Origin: Impatiens glandulifera
Lineage: Eukaryota; Streptophyta; Magnoliopsida; Ericales; Balsaminaceae
Assembly: GCF_907164915.1 (NCBI RefSeq)
Contig: NC_061864.1
Coordinates: 2,096,389 to 2,160,388, forward strand
DNA: 64,000 nucleotides
Direction: 5' to 3'
This document shows positions 32,780 to 45,215 of this stretch, in pieces. Made by a program: the position numbers and the translations under genes. The notes under the pieces are model-generated. The model searched no databases. It was not told where the DNA came from and was given only the letters and a program-made list of their open reading frames with translations. The stretch's first letter is position 1, and the number at the start of each line of letters is the position of its first letter.

Positions 32780-35700
32780 TTATTGTCTTCTAGTAACGTG
32801 TTGTTTCTTCGCTCTCAAATATAATTTTCGAATCCCATCAAGTTCTTTAATAACATTTATAATGCTCATTCTGTCGCTCGGTTGATCGACTGAGCAAGAA
32901 AGTCCGACTCGAAGAATTAAATTTAGACAAGCTTTCACATTCTCTGTGCTAACACGAGGAATTGTCTCGTCTTCCTCTAACATGATATTTGAATCCACGA
33001 CCTCCATAACTCGATCTGGAATGAAATTTTTCACGTAACTATGGAGGTTAATACCGTTTGAAAATGTGACATCGGTTGGCCTTTTATTGGTAAATATTTC
33101 CAATAATAGAATTCCAAAACTATAGATATCACCCATGGTAGATATCTCTGCACCCATACCATACTCTGCAAACCAAATCAAATTTAAAAAAAAAACACAT
33201 CAAATTAAGGGTTTTAAAATTTTCAAATAACCCTAATCAAACAAAAGTCAGATCTTTACCTGGTGGAACATATCCTACAGTGCCACGAACAGCAATAGAA
33301 CTTGAATGACGAACATTGGAAGAAGTATCTAAAAGCTTTGCTAATCCAAAATCGCCTAAATGGGCACACAGATCATCGTCAAGAAGAACGTTATCCGGTT
33401 TCAGATCGCAATGCACAACCGCCGCCTCCGAATGAATGTGTAGATAGTCCAAGGCGGATGCAACATCAATGACAATGTTCAATCTCTGGGTTAGCGTCAA
33501 AACCCACCTGGATTCATCTGATGGATTTGAATGGATCCATTTCTCCAAACTTCCATTCGACATATATTCGAAAACCAACGCCTTGAAATCCCGGCCTTGG
33601 AAATCTATGCTCGAGCACGACGTGATGATCTTCAACAAGTTCCGATGGCGAATCGCTCTCAGGGCTTTGCATTCCGCCGTAAAACTCTTGTTTGCTCCAT
33701 GCCCTTGAAGATCAAACACTTTTATGGCGACTACATTCTCTTGGCCGCCGGATGTAAGTATCCCTTTGTAAACAGACCCGTGTGTTCCTTTACCGAGTAG
33801 ATTCGTTGATGAGAAACTGTTCGTCGCCTGGAGTAGTTCGGCGTAAGAGAGTTTTGGGTATTTCTCTTCAAGAGATGAATCAGCAGATTCTTGTGGTTGT
33901 CGAGATCTTCTAAATCGATAGACTGCAATCATCAATCCAATACACAGAAGAATCGTTGAAATGATAATAACGGGTACAATAACTTTGACATTGAAATCCT
34001 TCTTCTTCTTATCCAAGATTGTTGCAGGACAATGTGGCAAGTTTAATTCCTTGATACCTCCACAAAGCTTGTTGTTATTCTCAACAGAGAAGGCACTGAT
34101 GTTCTTAAACACTCCTTCACTTGGAACTTCACCTTCAAGCATGTTATTGGAAATATTTAGATATTGAATAGGTAAATCTGCCAGAATCACTGGAATCATG
34201 CCGGAAAGGTTATTCATTGATAGATCCAGTTCCAATAGACCTTTCATCTGAGCTAAAGAAGACGGAATCGTGCCTTCCAATTGGTTTCCATTCAAGTAGA
34301 GCTTTTCCATCACTTGACAACCACCAATTGTTGATGGTATTTTCCCAGAAAGTTTATTCCCCGACAAATACAACATCTCAAGATTAGCCAATTTACCCAA
34401 TTCCTCAGGTATTTCACCTGTCAGCATGTTGAACTGAAAAGCCAAAGCAAATGACAGTGAAGAAAGGCCAAAGATCTCTTTAGGCAACGAACCCGTTAGC
34501 TGATTATACGATAAGTCAAGTCCAGACAAACTTGAGCAGTTTCCAAATGATGTTGGTATCTTTCCCTCTAGCATGTTTTCTTCTAGTCCGATCAAGCTCA
34601 AGCTAGTTAGATTCCCAATCGACGATGGAATCTCCCCTGAAAATCTGTTGGTATGGAGATAAAGCTGTTGTAGAGAAAAGAGTTCCCCAATTGATTCTGG
34701 AATAGAACCCGTCATCTGGTTTCTATGCAAGGCGATTGTCCTTAAGTTCACAAGGTTTCCAATTGAGGATGGTAAACTCCCAGAGATTTGGTTTCGAGCC
34801 AACAAGAATTGAGTGATTTTCCTAGAGAAATTACCAATGGATTTAGGCAATGACCCTCCTAGATTATTATTGAAGATATCTAGCCCTTGCAGATTGGAGC
34901 AATTGGCTAATGAATCAATGAAACTAGCAAACTCATCATATTCTCCAATCTTTCTAGTGTAAAGTTGATTTGCAGGAATATAGAGAACACTCAGCTGTTG
35001 AAGTTTTCCAAAGCTCAATGGTAAAGGACCCGTGAACTCGTTAAAAGATAAGCTGAGTACTGAAAGAAAGGAAGCATTTCCAAGTGAGGATGGAATAGGG
35101 CCGTTGAATCGATTCATTCCAACTGAAAACCACTCTATATTAGGCATGATTTGGCCTAGATCTTTAGGTAGACTCCCGTGTAAAGAATTATTCACCACGG
35201 AGAAAAAGTGTAACTTTGAGGAGGCATTGTATAAACTAGAAGGGATTTCTCCAGAGAAATTATTGTGACCCAATTGAAGCAACCCTAAATTTGAAAGTTT
35301 CCCGAGCTCTGAAGGAATGTTTCCATGTAAACAGTTCCGGTCCAGAGTCAGATTCTGAAGTTTCGAAAGGTTTCCTAAAGAAACCGGCATTTCTCCAACC
35401 AATTGATTGGAACTTAAGACCAAACTCCATAGATTAGACAAAGATCCTAGGTTCGAAGGGATCTGTCCGGTGAGATTGTTTCCCGACAAATCAATGTCGT
35501 TCATCTCGACGCAACGAGATAGATTCATTGGGATTTGGCCGTCAAAAGAATTATTCGAAAGGACAAGAGATCTCAGTCGAAACAACTTGCCAATCTCTTG
35601 AGGAATAGTCCCCTGAAAGCTGTTGTTCCTAAGATCAATCACCCTTAGAAAGGAAAGGTTTCCTATATGAGGAGAAAGTGAACCCGACAATTCTAAAGAC

Positions 35701-35984
35701 AACAACCTTAATGCTGTCACCCGACGATGGCGTTGTCCACAGGTAACACCAAACCAATTGCAGAAATGGACAGACCGGTTCCATGAACCAAAGACGTTTT
35801 GAGGATCTTGTGGAATGAGGTCCTTTATCGCCAATAGGACTTGGCCATCACTCGCGTTTGCGAATCGAATGTCGGCTGCAGCAGCAGCTCCTATGGCTCC
35901 TCCGAAGCCGGCATCAAATATGTATGGAATGGAAGTTGAGAGGAAGAAGATGAGAATGCAAAAGTTGGCAGACATAATTGGCAA
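32780..35984 (-). CDS. LRR receptor-like kinase, class XII (EFR/Xa21/At3g47570 type), non-RD
   Basis: A plasma-membrane receptor kinase of the FLS2/EFR/Xa21 family, which senses microbial patterns. Exon 1 is 35984-33260 and exon 2 is 33165-32780. The join restores VGYVPPEYGMGAEISTMGDI, and the total is 1036 residues, the usual length, with the conserved single kinase-domain intron. A signal peptide occupies about residues 1-25. The LRR cap is DGQVLLAIKDLIPQDP...CNWFGVTC. About 22 LRRs run to about residue 630, with a capping NNNKLCGG. The membrane span is VIVPVIIISTILLCIGLMIA. Kinase motifs are LLGKGTHGSVYKG, VAIKVFDL, the catalytic loop VVHCDLKPDNVLLD and DFGLAKLL. HCD instead of HRD makes it non-RD, as in immune receptors of this class. 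No frameshift is seen. The ligand is unknown. Confidence 0.93.
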
Positions 35985-37453
35985 AGCTTTCTAATGGATA
36001 TAGATGTTTTCAAATGATGCTTTATTTATAACAGAAATAAGTGTTACCTTGGATTAGCTTCTTCTATGTACATTTAATTAGCTGTTTATTCAGGTACATT
36101 TCGTTCTTTTTTTATATATTTATAATAATATTTAATAATTAATATTATATATTTTTTAAATATTAATCATTTTAACTTTTTAATATTTTTTTATAAATCA
36201 TCAATGATATATAACTCATTTAATGTTTTTTTTATGTAAAATGATTTGAATATTTTATTAATTAAATAATAATAAATTACTTAAATTTAAAAATAAATTA
36301 GTTTCTATAAATTTTTATTAATATATCATTTTAAATTTAAATTTAAATATTAAATAAGTAAAAATGAAATAAGAAAAAAAAAGTCTAACAAACATATACC
36401 TAGTGGATATAAAATTGATATAGATTTTGGAACTTGTTTGATCCGGGTTCTTTTAAATTGGATTTTATAAAAAAAAAGATTATTTAGATTTTTATTTGAC
36501 TTAATTAATTAATAATTATATAAAAAAATAGAAAGAGAAATAAAAAAGAAAGTAAATAATAAAAAAATAAGAGAAAATAATGAATAAAAAATATTTAGAT
36601 TATAAACTTATAGTATAGAATAAATGTAATGAGAAAATTGTGTTTTAAATGTAAGATATATGTTTAATTATAATATATTTTTTATACACTTATAAACTAA
36701 CTGAATCAAATAAAGCCTAAAACTTATTTTTCCTCTCAAGCTAAATAACTTTTTTATATATAATATTATAGTAAATAAAAATAATAATTAATGTTTTCAT
36801 AAAAAAAAATGTAATTATATAATTATTTAAAAATTAATTTAAAAGTTGAAAAATAAAAATAAGCATTAATGATGGTAGACGAAGACTTAAAGTCAGTCTT
36901 TGCACATCTATCGCTCTCGTCCTTGAATGAAGAATACCAAAAGTGAGAGACACTAACCACCATAATGTACAAACATTCATTTAAGTTAACGCTTTAAAAT
37001 TTATTTATTTATTTTCTTCAAATGAACAAAGGCGTTATAAGTTTTTATTTTAAGTTTTCCAAAAATCAATTTTCAAATCAATCACTTTTCATCATTCTCT
37101 CGTTTCATTAACCAAAATATTAAAATACCATTTATTTTAAATTATTATTTTATATTTTATTTATATATATCAATACCTTTAAATCTTTTTAAAAAAAATA
37201 ATCATTACTTTCTCAAAATTATCGCCTATCAATTATCATTCAATTTTTTTCTCTTTTAATTTTTTAAAAAACCCATAAACGAACAAAGCCAAAGAATATA
37301 ACTCGAATTTACCCGCTTGCTTGTTAGTACTTACTAGATATGAAACTGTTCCTGACACTAATAAGATCCCTAATTGAAAGAAAAGGACACACCACAAATG
37401 TCTATTCTAAATGGAAATTTGAAGTATGGGAAGAAAGGGTCATCCAAAGACTT
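35985..37453. other. AT-rich upstream region of the receptor kinase gene
   Basis: A probable TATA box on the minus strand lies within TTTATTTATAA near 36020. Beyond that the DNA is AT-rich and gene-free. Confidence 0.5.
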
Positions 37454-37701
37454 AGGTCTTGTTCGGATGGGGATTTTTGAAAAAACTTAGAAATAGAAAA
37501 AAATAATGATTGATGATGATTTTGAGGAGTTGATATTATTTTTGGTAAAAAGACTTAAAGGTATTGATATATATATGAATAAAATAAAAAATAATAATTT
37601 AAAATAAAAGATATTTTAGTAAATAAAATTAGTGATATGATTATTGATTGGAAAATTGATTTTGAAGAGGTTTTTAAAAAACCCAAAGAGAACCAAGCCT
37701 T
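37454..37701. mobile_element. hAT-like MITE, 248 bp, with 8-bp target duplication
   Basis: The 8-mer AAAGACTT lies directly at both ends (37446-37453 and 37702-37709). The left end AGGTCTTGTTCGGATGGGGA and the complement of the right end AAGGCTTGGTTCTCTTTGGG are imperfect inverted repeats. An 8-bp target duplication and the (A)GG-CTTG-TT ends fit hAT-derived MITEs. No coding capacity. Confidence 0.8.
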
Positions 37702-37709
37702 AAAGACTT

Positions 37710-38268
37710 TGAGCTGTAGTGTGTGTCAATTCTGCAAATAGTAACTTCAAAATAGAGATAGATAGATGTAAGGATAGATAGCAGTGAGTTTCAATTCTGC
37801 AAATAGTAACTAAGGAGGAAAAATTACTTCAAAATAGAGATACCCACAAAGAGAGATGAGATGAAATGATGAACTCTCAAGTCTTACTGTTATTAGGGTT
37901 TAATTAAGGGATGAAAGCCCATATTAGTAGTAGGTTAGAGACAAATCACAAAGATAGATGACAAGGAATTTCTAGTTCATCAGCATATTACTATATATAT
38001 TATTTATGAGAAATCCTCAAACTCTTCAAGAAAAGAAAAGCAAAAGCAAATGTAAATAGTGGTTTATGAAAGAAAATATTTCTGTTAAAATCCCACATCA
38101 ATTTTTAAATATTAAACCAAGAGCTTGTCTTTTTTCTATAATTTTCCATACAATCTTTCATACAAGAAGAAAAAGAAGAAGAGAATAAGACACCATGCAG
38201 CAGCAGCAGAGAATAATAATATGATACTTTGGTGGTGGTTTGTTCACAGCAGCCAGCCAGCCGACCAA
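37710..38268. other. Intergenic DNA and 3' flank of the IWS1 gene
   Basis: Contains a direct repeat of TCAATTCTGCAAATAGTAACT (37725 and 37790), a local duplication of about 65 bp. No gene recognised. Confidence 0.5.
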
Positions 38269-41103
38269 CTACAAGTACTTGACCATGCCGCGTCCTTCCA
38301 CACTCAGCTTTGTAGCCTGAAGCTGCTTCTTCTTTGGTGCTTTCAACTGTTGCAGCTTCTTTTGCATCTGTCCAAGTGAAAAAACAACTTGTTACTTATA
38401 AATAATATTTAACCATGTCCAAGGCATTTCAACATGCTTATAAAGTGGATATCCTTGGGGAGTGTAAGATTAAACTAATAATCATGCCCACAAACCTTGA
38501 TTCGACGCTGATCGTGTACAACTTGCTTAGCGCGAGCCCTTATTGCATCCGGATCAATTTTAGATTGAGGACGAACAATAAAGTCCATGGACATCGCCTC
38601 AGGCCTTGTAGTAAGTCGAGAGGATGACTGCCCTACATCTTTACCTCTGCAGTTCAACCAACAGAGCAATGTCATTGCACCGCTCAGCTGCACCAATGAA
38701 AATAAAGAGAGCAGCAAATGTAATATAAATAAGCCACATACTGTACTTCAGCTAAGTCAAGGTCGTCATCTCGAGATTGCATTCCTGAACCCTTACGCAT
38801 TGGCCTGTCAAAACACATTTCCAATGTACAGCAAAAGTGATGAGGACTCAATTAAAGGAAAGACAACAATTTAACAGTAACTCATACTTTTTCGCTGATG
38901 GCCTCCGCATAGGAGGTCTCTCATCCTCATAACCCCTCATGTCTTCAAATCTCGTGCTCTTATTGAATATAGGTCGACTCTGCATTTACATTATCAAAAA
39001 CACTTGATAAGGATTAACCCGTGGGCTTGTTTAGTAATTTGAACAATTCAATAAAGAATATATTATTAGATAGTAGTTTGATGCAGATCACAGGAGGAAT
39101 TACCCATTTGTCAACTAGTTCCTTAGCAAGTCTTTTGTTCGATGTGGTCTCTTCATCTGACTTTGAAAAAAACATAATGACCTGCAGAAAGAAAAAAATC
39201 AACAAAAAGCTCTGCATCCAAACCCATAAATAAAGGTATAGTTATTATTCTCGCAGGATGAAACCGGACTGACCTTTCCAAGACCACTCTTCTTCAGTTG
39301 CTCTCTTCTGTCAAATTGCTCTAAATCAATTGGAAACTGCCAAAGGAGACAATACATAATAAGTACATTCACAGCTCAGATATAAAATGCATACAGCATT
39401 ATTCTTTGGAACAAAGACAGAAGTTCATACATCATGTAAGAGCTTCAATACAGCCTCTCGAATGTTTATATTTGGAAGGCTCCCATCTGGAAGAGGTTCG
39501 AGCCAAGTCTTTAGCAGGGTTAAAACTCCATGATCCAAAAACTCAGCTTGAAGTTGTTTCCTGATTCAATTTACATAATGATATATGAGGCGACATGTGA
39601 AACAAAGCTTAGGAACACATAAACAAAAACATATATGGGTCCATCCATGACTCTTACTTAGAGAGCACTTCTTGAAGAAGCGGCAGCTTCCTGAGTTTGT
39701 TTATAGCTGGCTTGGATTGCCTATTAAGTTCCACATCTTCCTCAGCCACAACTTCTAGTTCGGCCATCACATTTTCAACAAGCATTGATATTTCTGCAGC
39801 ACTTTTCTCATGTTTCTTTTTTTTCTTTCCCACCTTGAAAAGCTGTGCGATTTCATCGTCCTCCTCACCTTCTTCAGCCTGAAAATATCAAATTTCTTTG
39901 TAATCATTGAAAATAATCCACACTTCTTCTTCAAGGAAGTTGAGAGAGTTCCTCACCTGAGGGTATCTACTAGGAGAATGGCGTTCATTATCACTTCCAT
40001 ATCGATCTGCAGGATCAAGGCCAGCATCATCAATGAAGTTATCGTCATCAAGCGTCCTTTTACCATCATGATCATCCTAAGACAAATATGGGTGATAGGT
40101 CATATAGGAGTTCAACCAAGACAACCCTTTTCAATCTAATCATACAAAAAAAGCTCGACAGTATTCAACAAGGAATAAAATTATGTCAGCCTTATTGACA
40201 CTTATCTTAAACAGTCCGCATTCGATATGGTAACAAAAAGAACGTATCCGAACCCTAGTTACTTGTTTCTAAACTCGTGAATATGATCCTAGTATCTAAG
40301 GAAATTGAAGTTATATGTCTAATTGAAAGATAGATTACATAAACGAAACCTTAATACTGTTGACTTATTTACCAGAGAAACTAAGGTATCAGAAATCATA
40401 GGAAGATTCATCTAACAGTAGGCAATCATGCAACAAGGGCAGAAACCCTAGAATAAACCATTGAAAGTACCTCAGAATCACCGCCGGCTATTGTTTGCCA
40501 CATCTCATTGACCTCCTGATCTCCATCATGTTCCCTCTGACGCCCACCAGCCTTCCTCACCTTGAATTTCGTCCCACCCTTATCGCTCCCATGTCTCTCT
40601 CTTTTGTCAAATTTTTCCTTCTTATCTCTCTTCCTACTGCCTTCGCCGCCATAATCATTCTCCGACTTCTTTCTCTTCGCACCGCCCGATGACAACCGGG
40701 CATCGTAATCAGATTCATCCCTCACAAAATCCCCCATATCTTCGTAATCATTTGCGATCCCATGATCAGGGCTAGTTTCCCTGGCCGCATCCTTTTTTAC
40801 AAGACGCTTCCGGGGTTTCGATTTGGAATCGGACTGGTCAAATACCGGGGTAGGTGACCGATCCTGTCGCCGCAAATCTACATCTCCCTCCAAACCAGTA
40901 TCTTCACGGTAATTGAAGTGATCGACTCTCTGCTCCTGATCGGACTGAACACCTTCATCATCAAAATCCATCAATGGCTCTCCATCCTCATCGCGATACC
41001 TGAAGGAAAAGAACAACACAAAAATTATAAAAAATAAAAATAAAAATCAGAAACCCTAACCCTAATATTGAGACGAAAGGAGGATAACATACCGATCGTC
41101 CAT
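38269..41103 (-). CDS. IWS1: IWS1/Spn1 transcription elongation factor, about 11 exons
   Basis: A nuclear factor that works with Spt6 and RNA polymerase II; in Arabidopsis it also joins BES1 in brassinosteroid gene expression. The start exon codes for only 11 nt (41103-41093, MDD and part of Arg). Exon 2 (40999-40471) restores MDDRYRDEDGEPLMDFDDEG. The N-terminal third is acidic and Lys/Arg-rich. The TFIIS-N-like helical core is assembled from KPAINKLRKLPLLQEVLSK, KQLQAEFLDHGVLTLLKTWL, EPLPDGSLPNINIREAVLKL, FPIDLEQFDRREQLKKSGLG, VIMFFSKSDEETTSNKRLAK and ELVDKW. The tail includes RPEAMSMDFIVRPQSKIDP and ends KLSVEGRGMVKYL, typical of the plant family. The total is about 515 residues, near the Arabidopsis 502. 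Middle exon borders were read from splice sites and family similarity. Confidence 0.92.
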
Positions 41104-41119
41104 AGCTCGAAATGGGTTC

Positions 41120-41219
41120 TTTGGCAATTGAATCGCAAGAGGAGATCCAACTATTATATATATATATATATATATATTTGGCAATTGAATCGCAAGAGGA
41201 GATCCAACTATTATTATAT
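41120..41219. repeat. 57-bp direct duplication at the IWS1 leader
   Basis: TTGGCAATTGAATCGCAAGA (41121) recurs at 41178, continuing through GGAGATCCAACTATTA, with a TA run between the copies. It lies 17 bp upstream of the IWS1 ATG, so the leader or core promoter may be duplicated. Confidence 0.88.
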
Positions 41220-42572
41220 ATATATAATATATATCATAAAATATACTTATTTATTCATTTAAATAATTGTTATTTTTTGTTATATTATAATTTGAATTTG
41301 ATTAATCTGAAATAGATATAATATATCATTAAAAAGTAATTATTAAATTTATTTAGTTTGTAAGTTTTTGTAATATTTGTTGTTTATAAATCTAATTGAC
41401 ACGCATAACCACTATTTTGCCCATTTTTTCAAGATGACCTTTAAACTTTTTTTTATAACTTTTGATATTCAAATTGATACTTTAATTTATTTATTTTTAC
41501 TTTTAAGATAAAGAATTATAATATTTTTTAAATGTATAATTAAATTATTAAATTATTTTATATTTTAAATTTATTGGATACGGTTTGGTTCAAATAAATG
41601 ATAAAAGGAATGGAATTGATAGATGTGTGGAATAAAAATGAGTATGAATGATAAAAGTGTAATGTTTGATTAAGCCCATATAATAACTATCACTGTGTTT
41701 GATTTGGTTAAAGAATACTATTAATAATATTTTATTTGTACAGTAATTAATTTTTATATATTTATAAATTTTATTAATTTTTGTTTATTCTCTTACTATT
41801 ATTACTCAATTAAAAAAAATATTAATTAATTTAATTTAATATATATATATATAAATAAATAAGAAAAAAGAGAAATTATTAGTCAAAGTAAAAAATAATT
41901 ATTAATAAATTTTATAATTTAATATATTTATAAATTTTATTAATTTTTGTTTATTCTCTTTTTATTATTACTCAATTAAAAAAATATATAAATAAATTAT
42001 TTAATTTAATATATATAGATGTAAAAATAAATAAAATGATAAATTATTAATCAAAGTAACAAAAATTATTAATAAATTTAATATTTTATTCTCTTTATAT
42101 ATATTTATTAATTATTAATATTGTAATTTTATTTATTTTTATTATAAATTTTAACGTGTTTATTTGAATTTGATAATTATTAATTTATGACAAAATATTT
42201 TAGTATTTGATTTTAATATGAAAAAAATTATTATTTTATATTAAAATTAATTAAACGAGAATCATTATAATTATAAAATATGATGTTAAATAAAATAATG
42301 AGAACCACTAAATATATATTAAATCACACTTAACATATAAAATTTATAGATAATTCAGTTATAATAATTTGATTTAAAAAAAAATATTTTTAATGAATCT
42401 TATATAAAATTATATGTAAAAAAATAAAAATAATAATAATGGAGAAATGAGAGGAGGAATGAATGAGAAGTAAAAAAATGAGTGGATAGAGAATCATAAG
42501 GATGAGAGACTGGATTGAGTTTTATTACTCGAGGGGATTGGTATACGTGTTAGATATGCGGTTGCAGATTTG

Positions 42573-42690
42573 GTGCTCCACCCTATACCACCTTCACAAA
42601 AAATGGTTATTTTATAAGATAAGTCAAAATTAATAAAAAGAGAGAATGAAAAGTCAACATATATTGTGAAGATGGTGTAGAGTGGAGCAC
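42573..42690. mobile_element. 118-bp Mutator-like MITE
   Basis: The ends GTGCTCCACCCTATACCA and the complement GTGCTCCACTCTACACCA form a 27-bp inverted repeat. The flanks are GCAGATTTG (42564-42572) and GCGGATTTG (42691-42699), a 9-bp target duplication with one mismatch. Confidence 0.75.
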
Positions 42691-43424
42691 GCGGATTTGG
42701 TGTGTTGGTATACTGGATTCATTTTACCATTTTACTGTTAATCAATTAAAATCACATATCAAACATCTATATTTAATCTCTTTCCCATTTCGGAGTACAA
42801 AACCACGTACAAAGCACACCCGTTTTTTATTAATAATGTTTGATTTTATAGAATATGTTTGTTTATTTAAAAGTATTATTAAATTATTTTGATGTGTATG
42901 AAATTATTAATATATAATTAATTTTATCTTAATTTTATTAAATGAATGAGAACACCACAAACTCTCACTTTTCGAGAGTTGTTCATTTCAGTTCGAATAC
43001 GCGAACTTTGACCCCTCATCTACTTGGCTTTTTTTCTTATTCATGTATTCATCGGCAATGAGAACACCATACATTTCTCAATTATTTGTGAGTGAAAACG
43101 TCTAATATGTTTGATTAAGAATTAGTGTTAGGATCGGGATCGACGAAGGAAATGGGGTCTCGCAACGTTGAACGCTTACACACACACTGTTCGATAATAA
43201 CCATGTTAGAGGTTGATTATCTCGTTTCCACTCTACACAAGTCGTCACAAACTCTTGACAAAGTCAAGTGCGGAACTGTTTGTTTGAACTTGAAACAACA
43301 GATGATTAATATGAATGATAAAAAAGGAAGAACACACAACACAAGACACGAAATTTATGGATGTTCGGAGTATAAACTCGTGTGTCACCCTTTCTTCTCA
43401 AACATTAATTATTTGAATTGACAA

Positions 43425-43745
43425 TACACTTAAAAGTTATATGAATTATCAACTCAAAAGTTGAATTGACAAATCACTATAAAAATAAGATTGACAAAAA
43501 TTGGATAAGCAAATCACTATAAAAGTTGATATGAAATGTAACTCAAAAGTTTGATTGACAAGTCATTATAAATATAAAATTGATAAAAGTTGGATTGACA
43601 ATACACTACAAATATAAGATTTAAAAAGTTTGATTGACTTAAAAGTTAATATGAATTATAACTCAAAAGTTTGATTGACAAATCACTATAAATATAATAT
43701 TGAATTAACAGATCACTATAAAAGTTAATATAATTTATCTAATTT
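43425..43745. repeat. Degenerate tandem repeat tract
   Basis: Repeated variants of GATTGACAAATCACTATAAA and ACTCAAAAGTTTGATTGACA follow one another at irregular 40-110-bp spacing. Origin unknown. Confidence 0.65.
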
Positions 43746-44420
43746 CTCAAAAGTTAGATGATGGGTTACAAAAATAAGACCAATGTTGTAGAAATAAAAT
43801 AAAATTATAATGATAAAATATTTAATTTATTTTAACGTTTTTGTAATATATTATATTTTAGTGTATAATATTTTATTTTACCGTTTATATAATATATTTT
43901 ATTTTAGTGTATAATATTTTTTTTAATATTTATTTAAATTATTTAGTTTAGTTTTAATTATATATTATATATATTATATTTATAAATTTAAGTAAAAATA
44001 AAATATATTAATTAATTAATAATTTAGAGATAAAAGAGATTAATTAATAGTTAAGAGAGATAGGAGATAATTAATGTGTTAAGAGATAGAGAGGTGGTTA
44101 ATTAATGTGTTAAATAAAAGAGAGTTAATTAATGGGGGTTAATTAATAATGTAGAGAGAAAGTGAGTAATTTAAAAAAAAAAAAATTGAAAAAGTGAGTA
44201 ATTTTAGAAAAATGATTTAAAACTTGGGTAGAACAAGAAATTCTTGAGCAGATTGATTCCTTGAATAATGGGAAACAAGAAATGGTTCATTAACAGACAC
44301 CACTGATAATGAGTTTTGCGTACTTTGTGTCGGCACGGTTCATTCCACCATTTTTTTTTTTTTCTGAAATGATCCTTAAAACTTATTTTTTTATAACTTT
44401 TGATATCATATGCATACATA

Positions 44421-44517
44421 TCTACATCTCCCTTCAAACCCTGATATTCATGTTAATTGAAGTGATCGTCTCTCTGCTCTTGATCGGGACTGAACACCTT
44501 CGTCATCAAAATCCATG
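44421..44517 (-). pseudogene. Fragment of IWS1 exon 2
   Basis: The segment matches 40880-40979 (IWS1 exon 2, encoding about MDFDDEGVQSDQEQ to LEGDVD) for about 97 bp with a few substitutions. An extra G (GATCGGGACTG instead of GATCGGACTG) shifts the frame. No other exon follows in order, so it is a dead 5' fragment. The sequence on its right is also duplicated from the IWS1 upstream side. Confidence 0.85.
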
Positions 44518-44697
44518 GAGATTCAAATATATATATATATATATGTATAATGGTTTTGCGTGATTTTAGTCGTAACGGTTCATTCCCTATTTTGACCATT
44601 TTTACAAAATTATTTTAAACTTTTTTTATAACTTTTTGATATTTATATAGGCAAATTAATACTTTATTTTATTTTATTTTATTTTATATTTTTATGT

Positions 44698-44703
<6 letters not shown>

Positions 44704-44748
<45 letters not shown>
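44704..44748. repeat. (TA)n microsatellite
   Basis: An alternating TA run of about 45 bp within the duplicated segment. Confidence 0.95.
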
Positions 44749-44750
<2 letters not shown>

Positions 44751-44839
44751 AAATAGTTGTCTAACATCTTATTTTTTTTAAATAAATTTTTATTAATGAT
44801 ATATTATACTCTTTTCTTATTGTTTTTGTTTGAAACTAT

Positions 44840-45215
44840 TTATCATAAAATATACTTATTTATTCATTTAAACATATTGTTATTTTTTCTGATTATATAT
44901 ATAAATTATATTTTTCTCTATATATAATTGATGATTATTTTATAAATGAAATTTTTGTTATATTATAATTTGAATTTGATTGATCTGAAATAGATATAAT
45001 ATCATTAAAACTTAATTATGGAATGTATTTAGTTTGGAAATTTTTGTAACAAATTTTGTTGTTTATAAATGAGTTAGAGACATTCCAACGTGCCCAATGA
45101 GTTTTGCGTGTCTTTGTGTCGGTACGTTCATTCCATCATTTTGGCCATTAAACTTTTTTTTATAACTTTTGATATTTACATATGCATACATATTCAAATT
45201 GATACTTCAATTTAT
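44840..45215. repeat. Duplicate of the IWS1 upstream segment
   Basis: TCATAAAATATACTTATTTA (44845) onward repeats the order of 41235-41500: the ATTATAATTTGAATTTGATT block, GATCTGAAATAGATATAAT, GTTGTTTATAAAT, then the TTTTATAACTTTTGATAT module. About 60 bp is inserted in this copy at 44890-44950. The TTTTATAACTTTTGATAT module also occurs at about 44390 and 44625. Confidence 0.75.

Larger units (their letters stand above)
41220..44308. other. Gene-free AT-rich DNA upstream of IWS1
   Basis: No confident gene. It contains the module duplicated at 44.8-45.2 kb (41237-41500), a small MITE, a degenerate short-repeat tract and a less AT-rich stretch (about 43120-43420) whose open frame matches no family I recognise. 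Confidence 0.55.

Noticed and set aside
43125..43421. 98-codon plus-strand frame upstream of the duplicated IWS1 segment
   Set aside because: No domain, splice context or family similarity. The text ACACAACACAAGACACGAAAT resembles repetitive plant DNA, so it is more likely part of a retroelement remnant.
43430..43745. CRISPR-like or satellite array
   Set aside because: Spacing is irregular and units are degenerate; a eukaryotic AT-rich repeat tract explains it.
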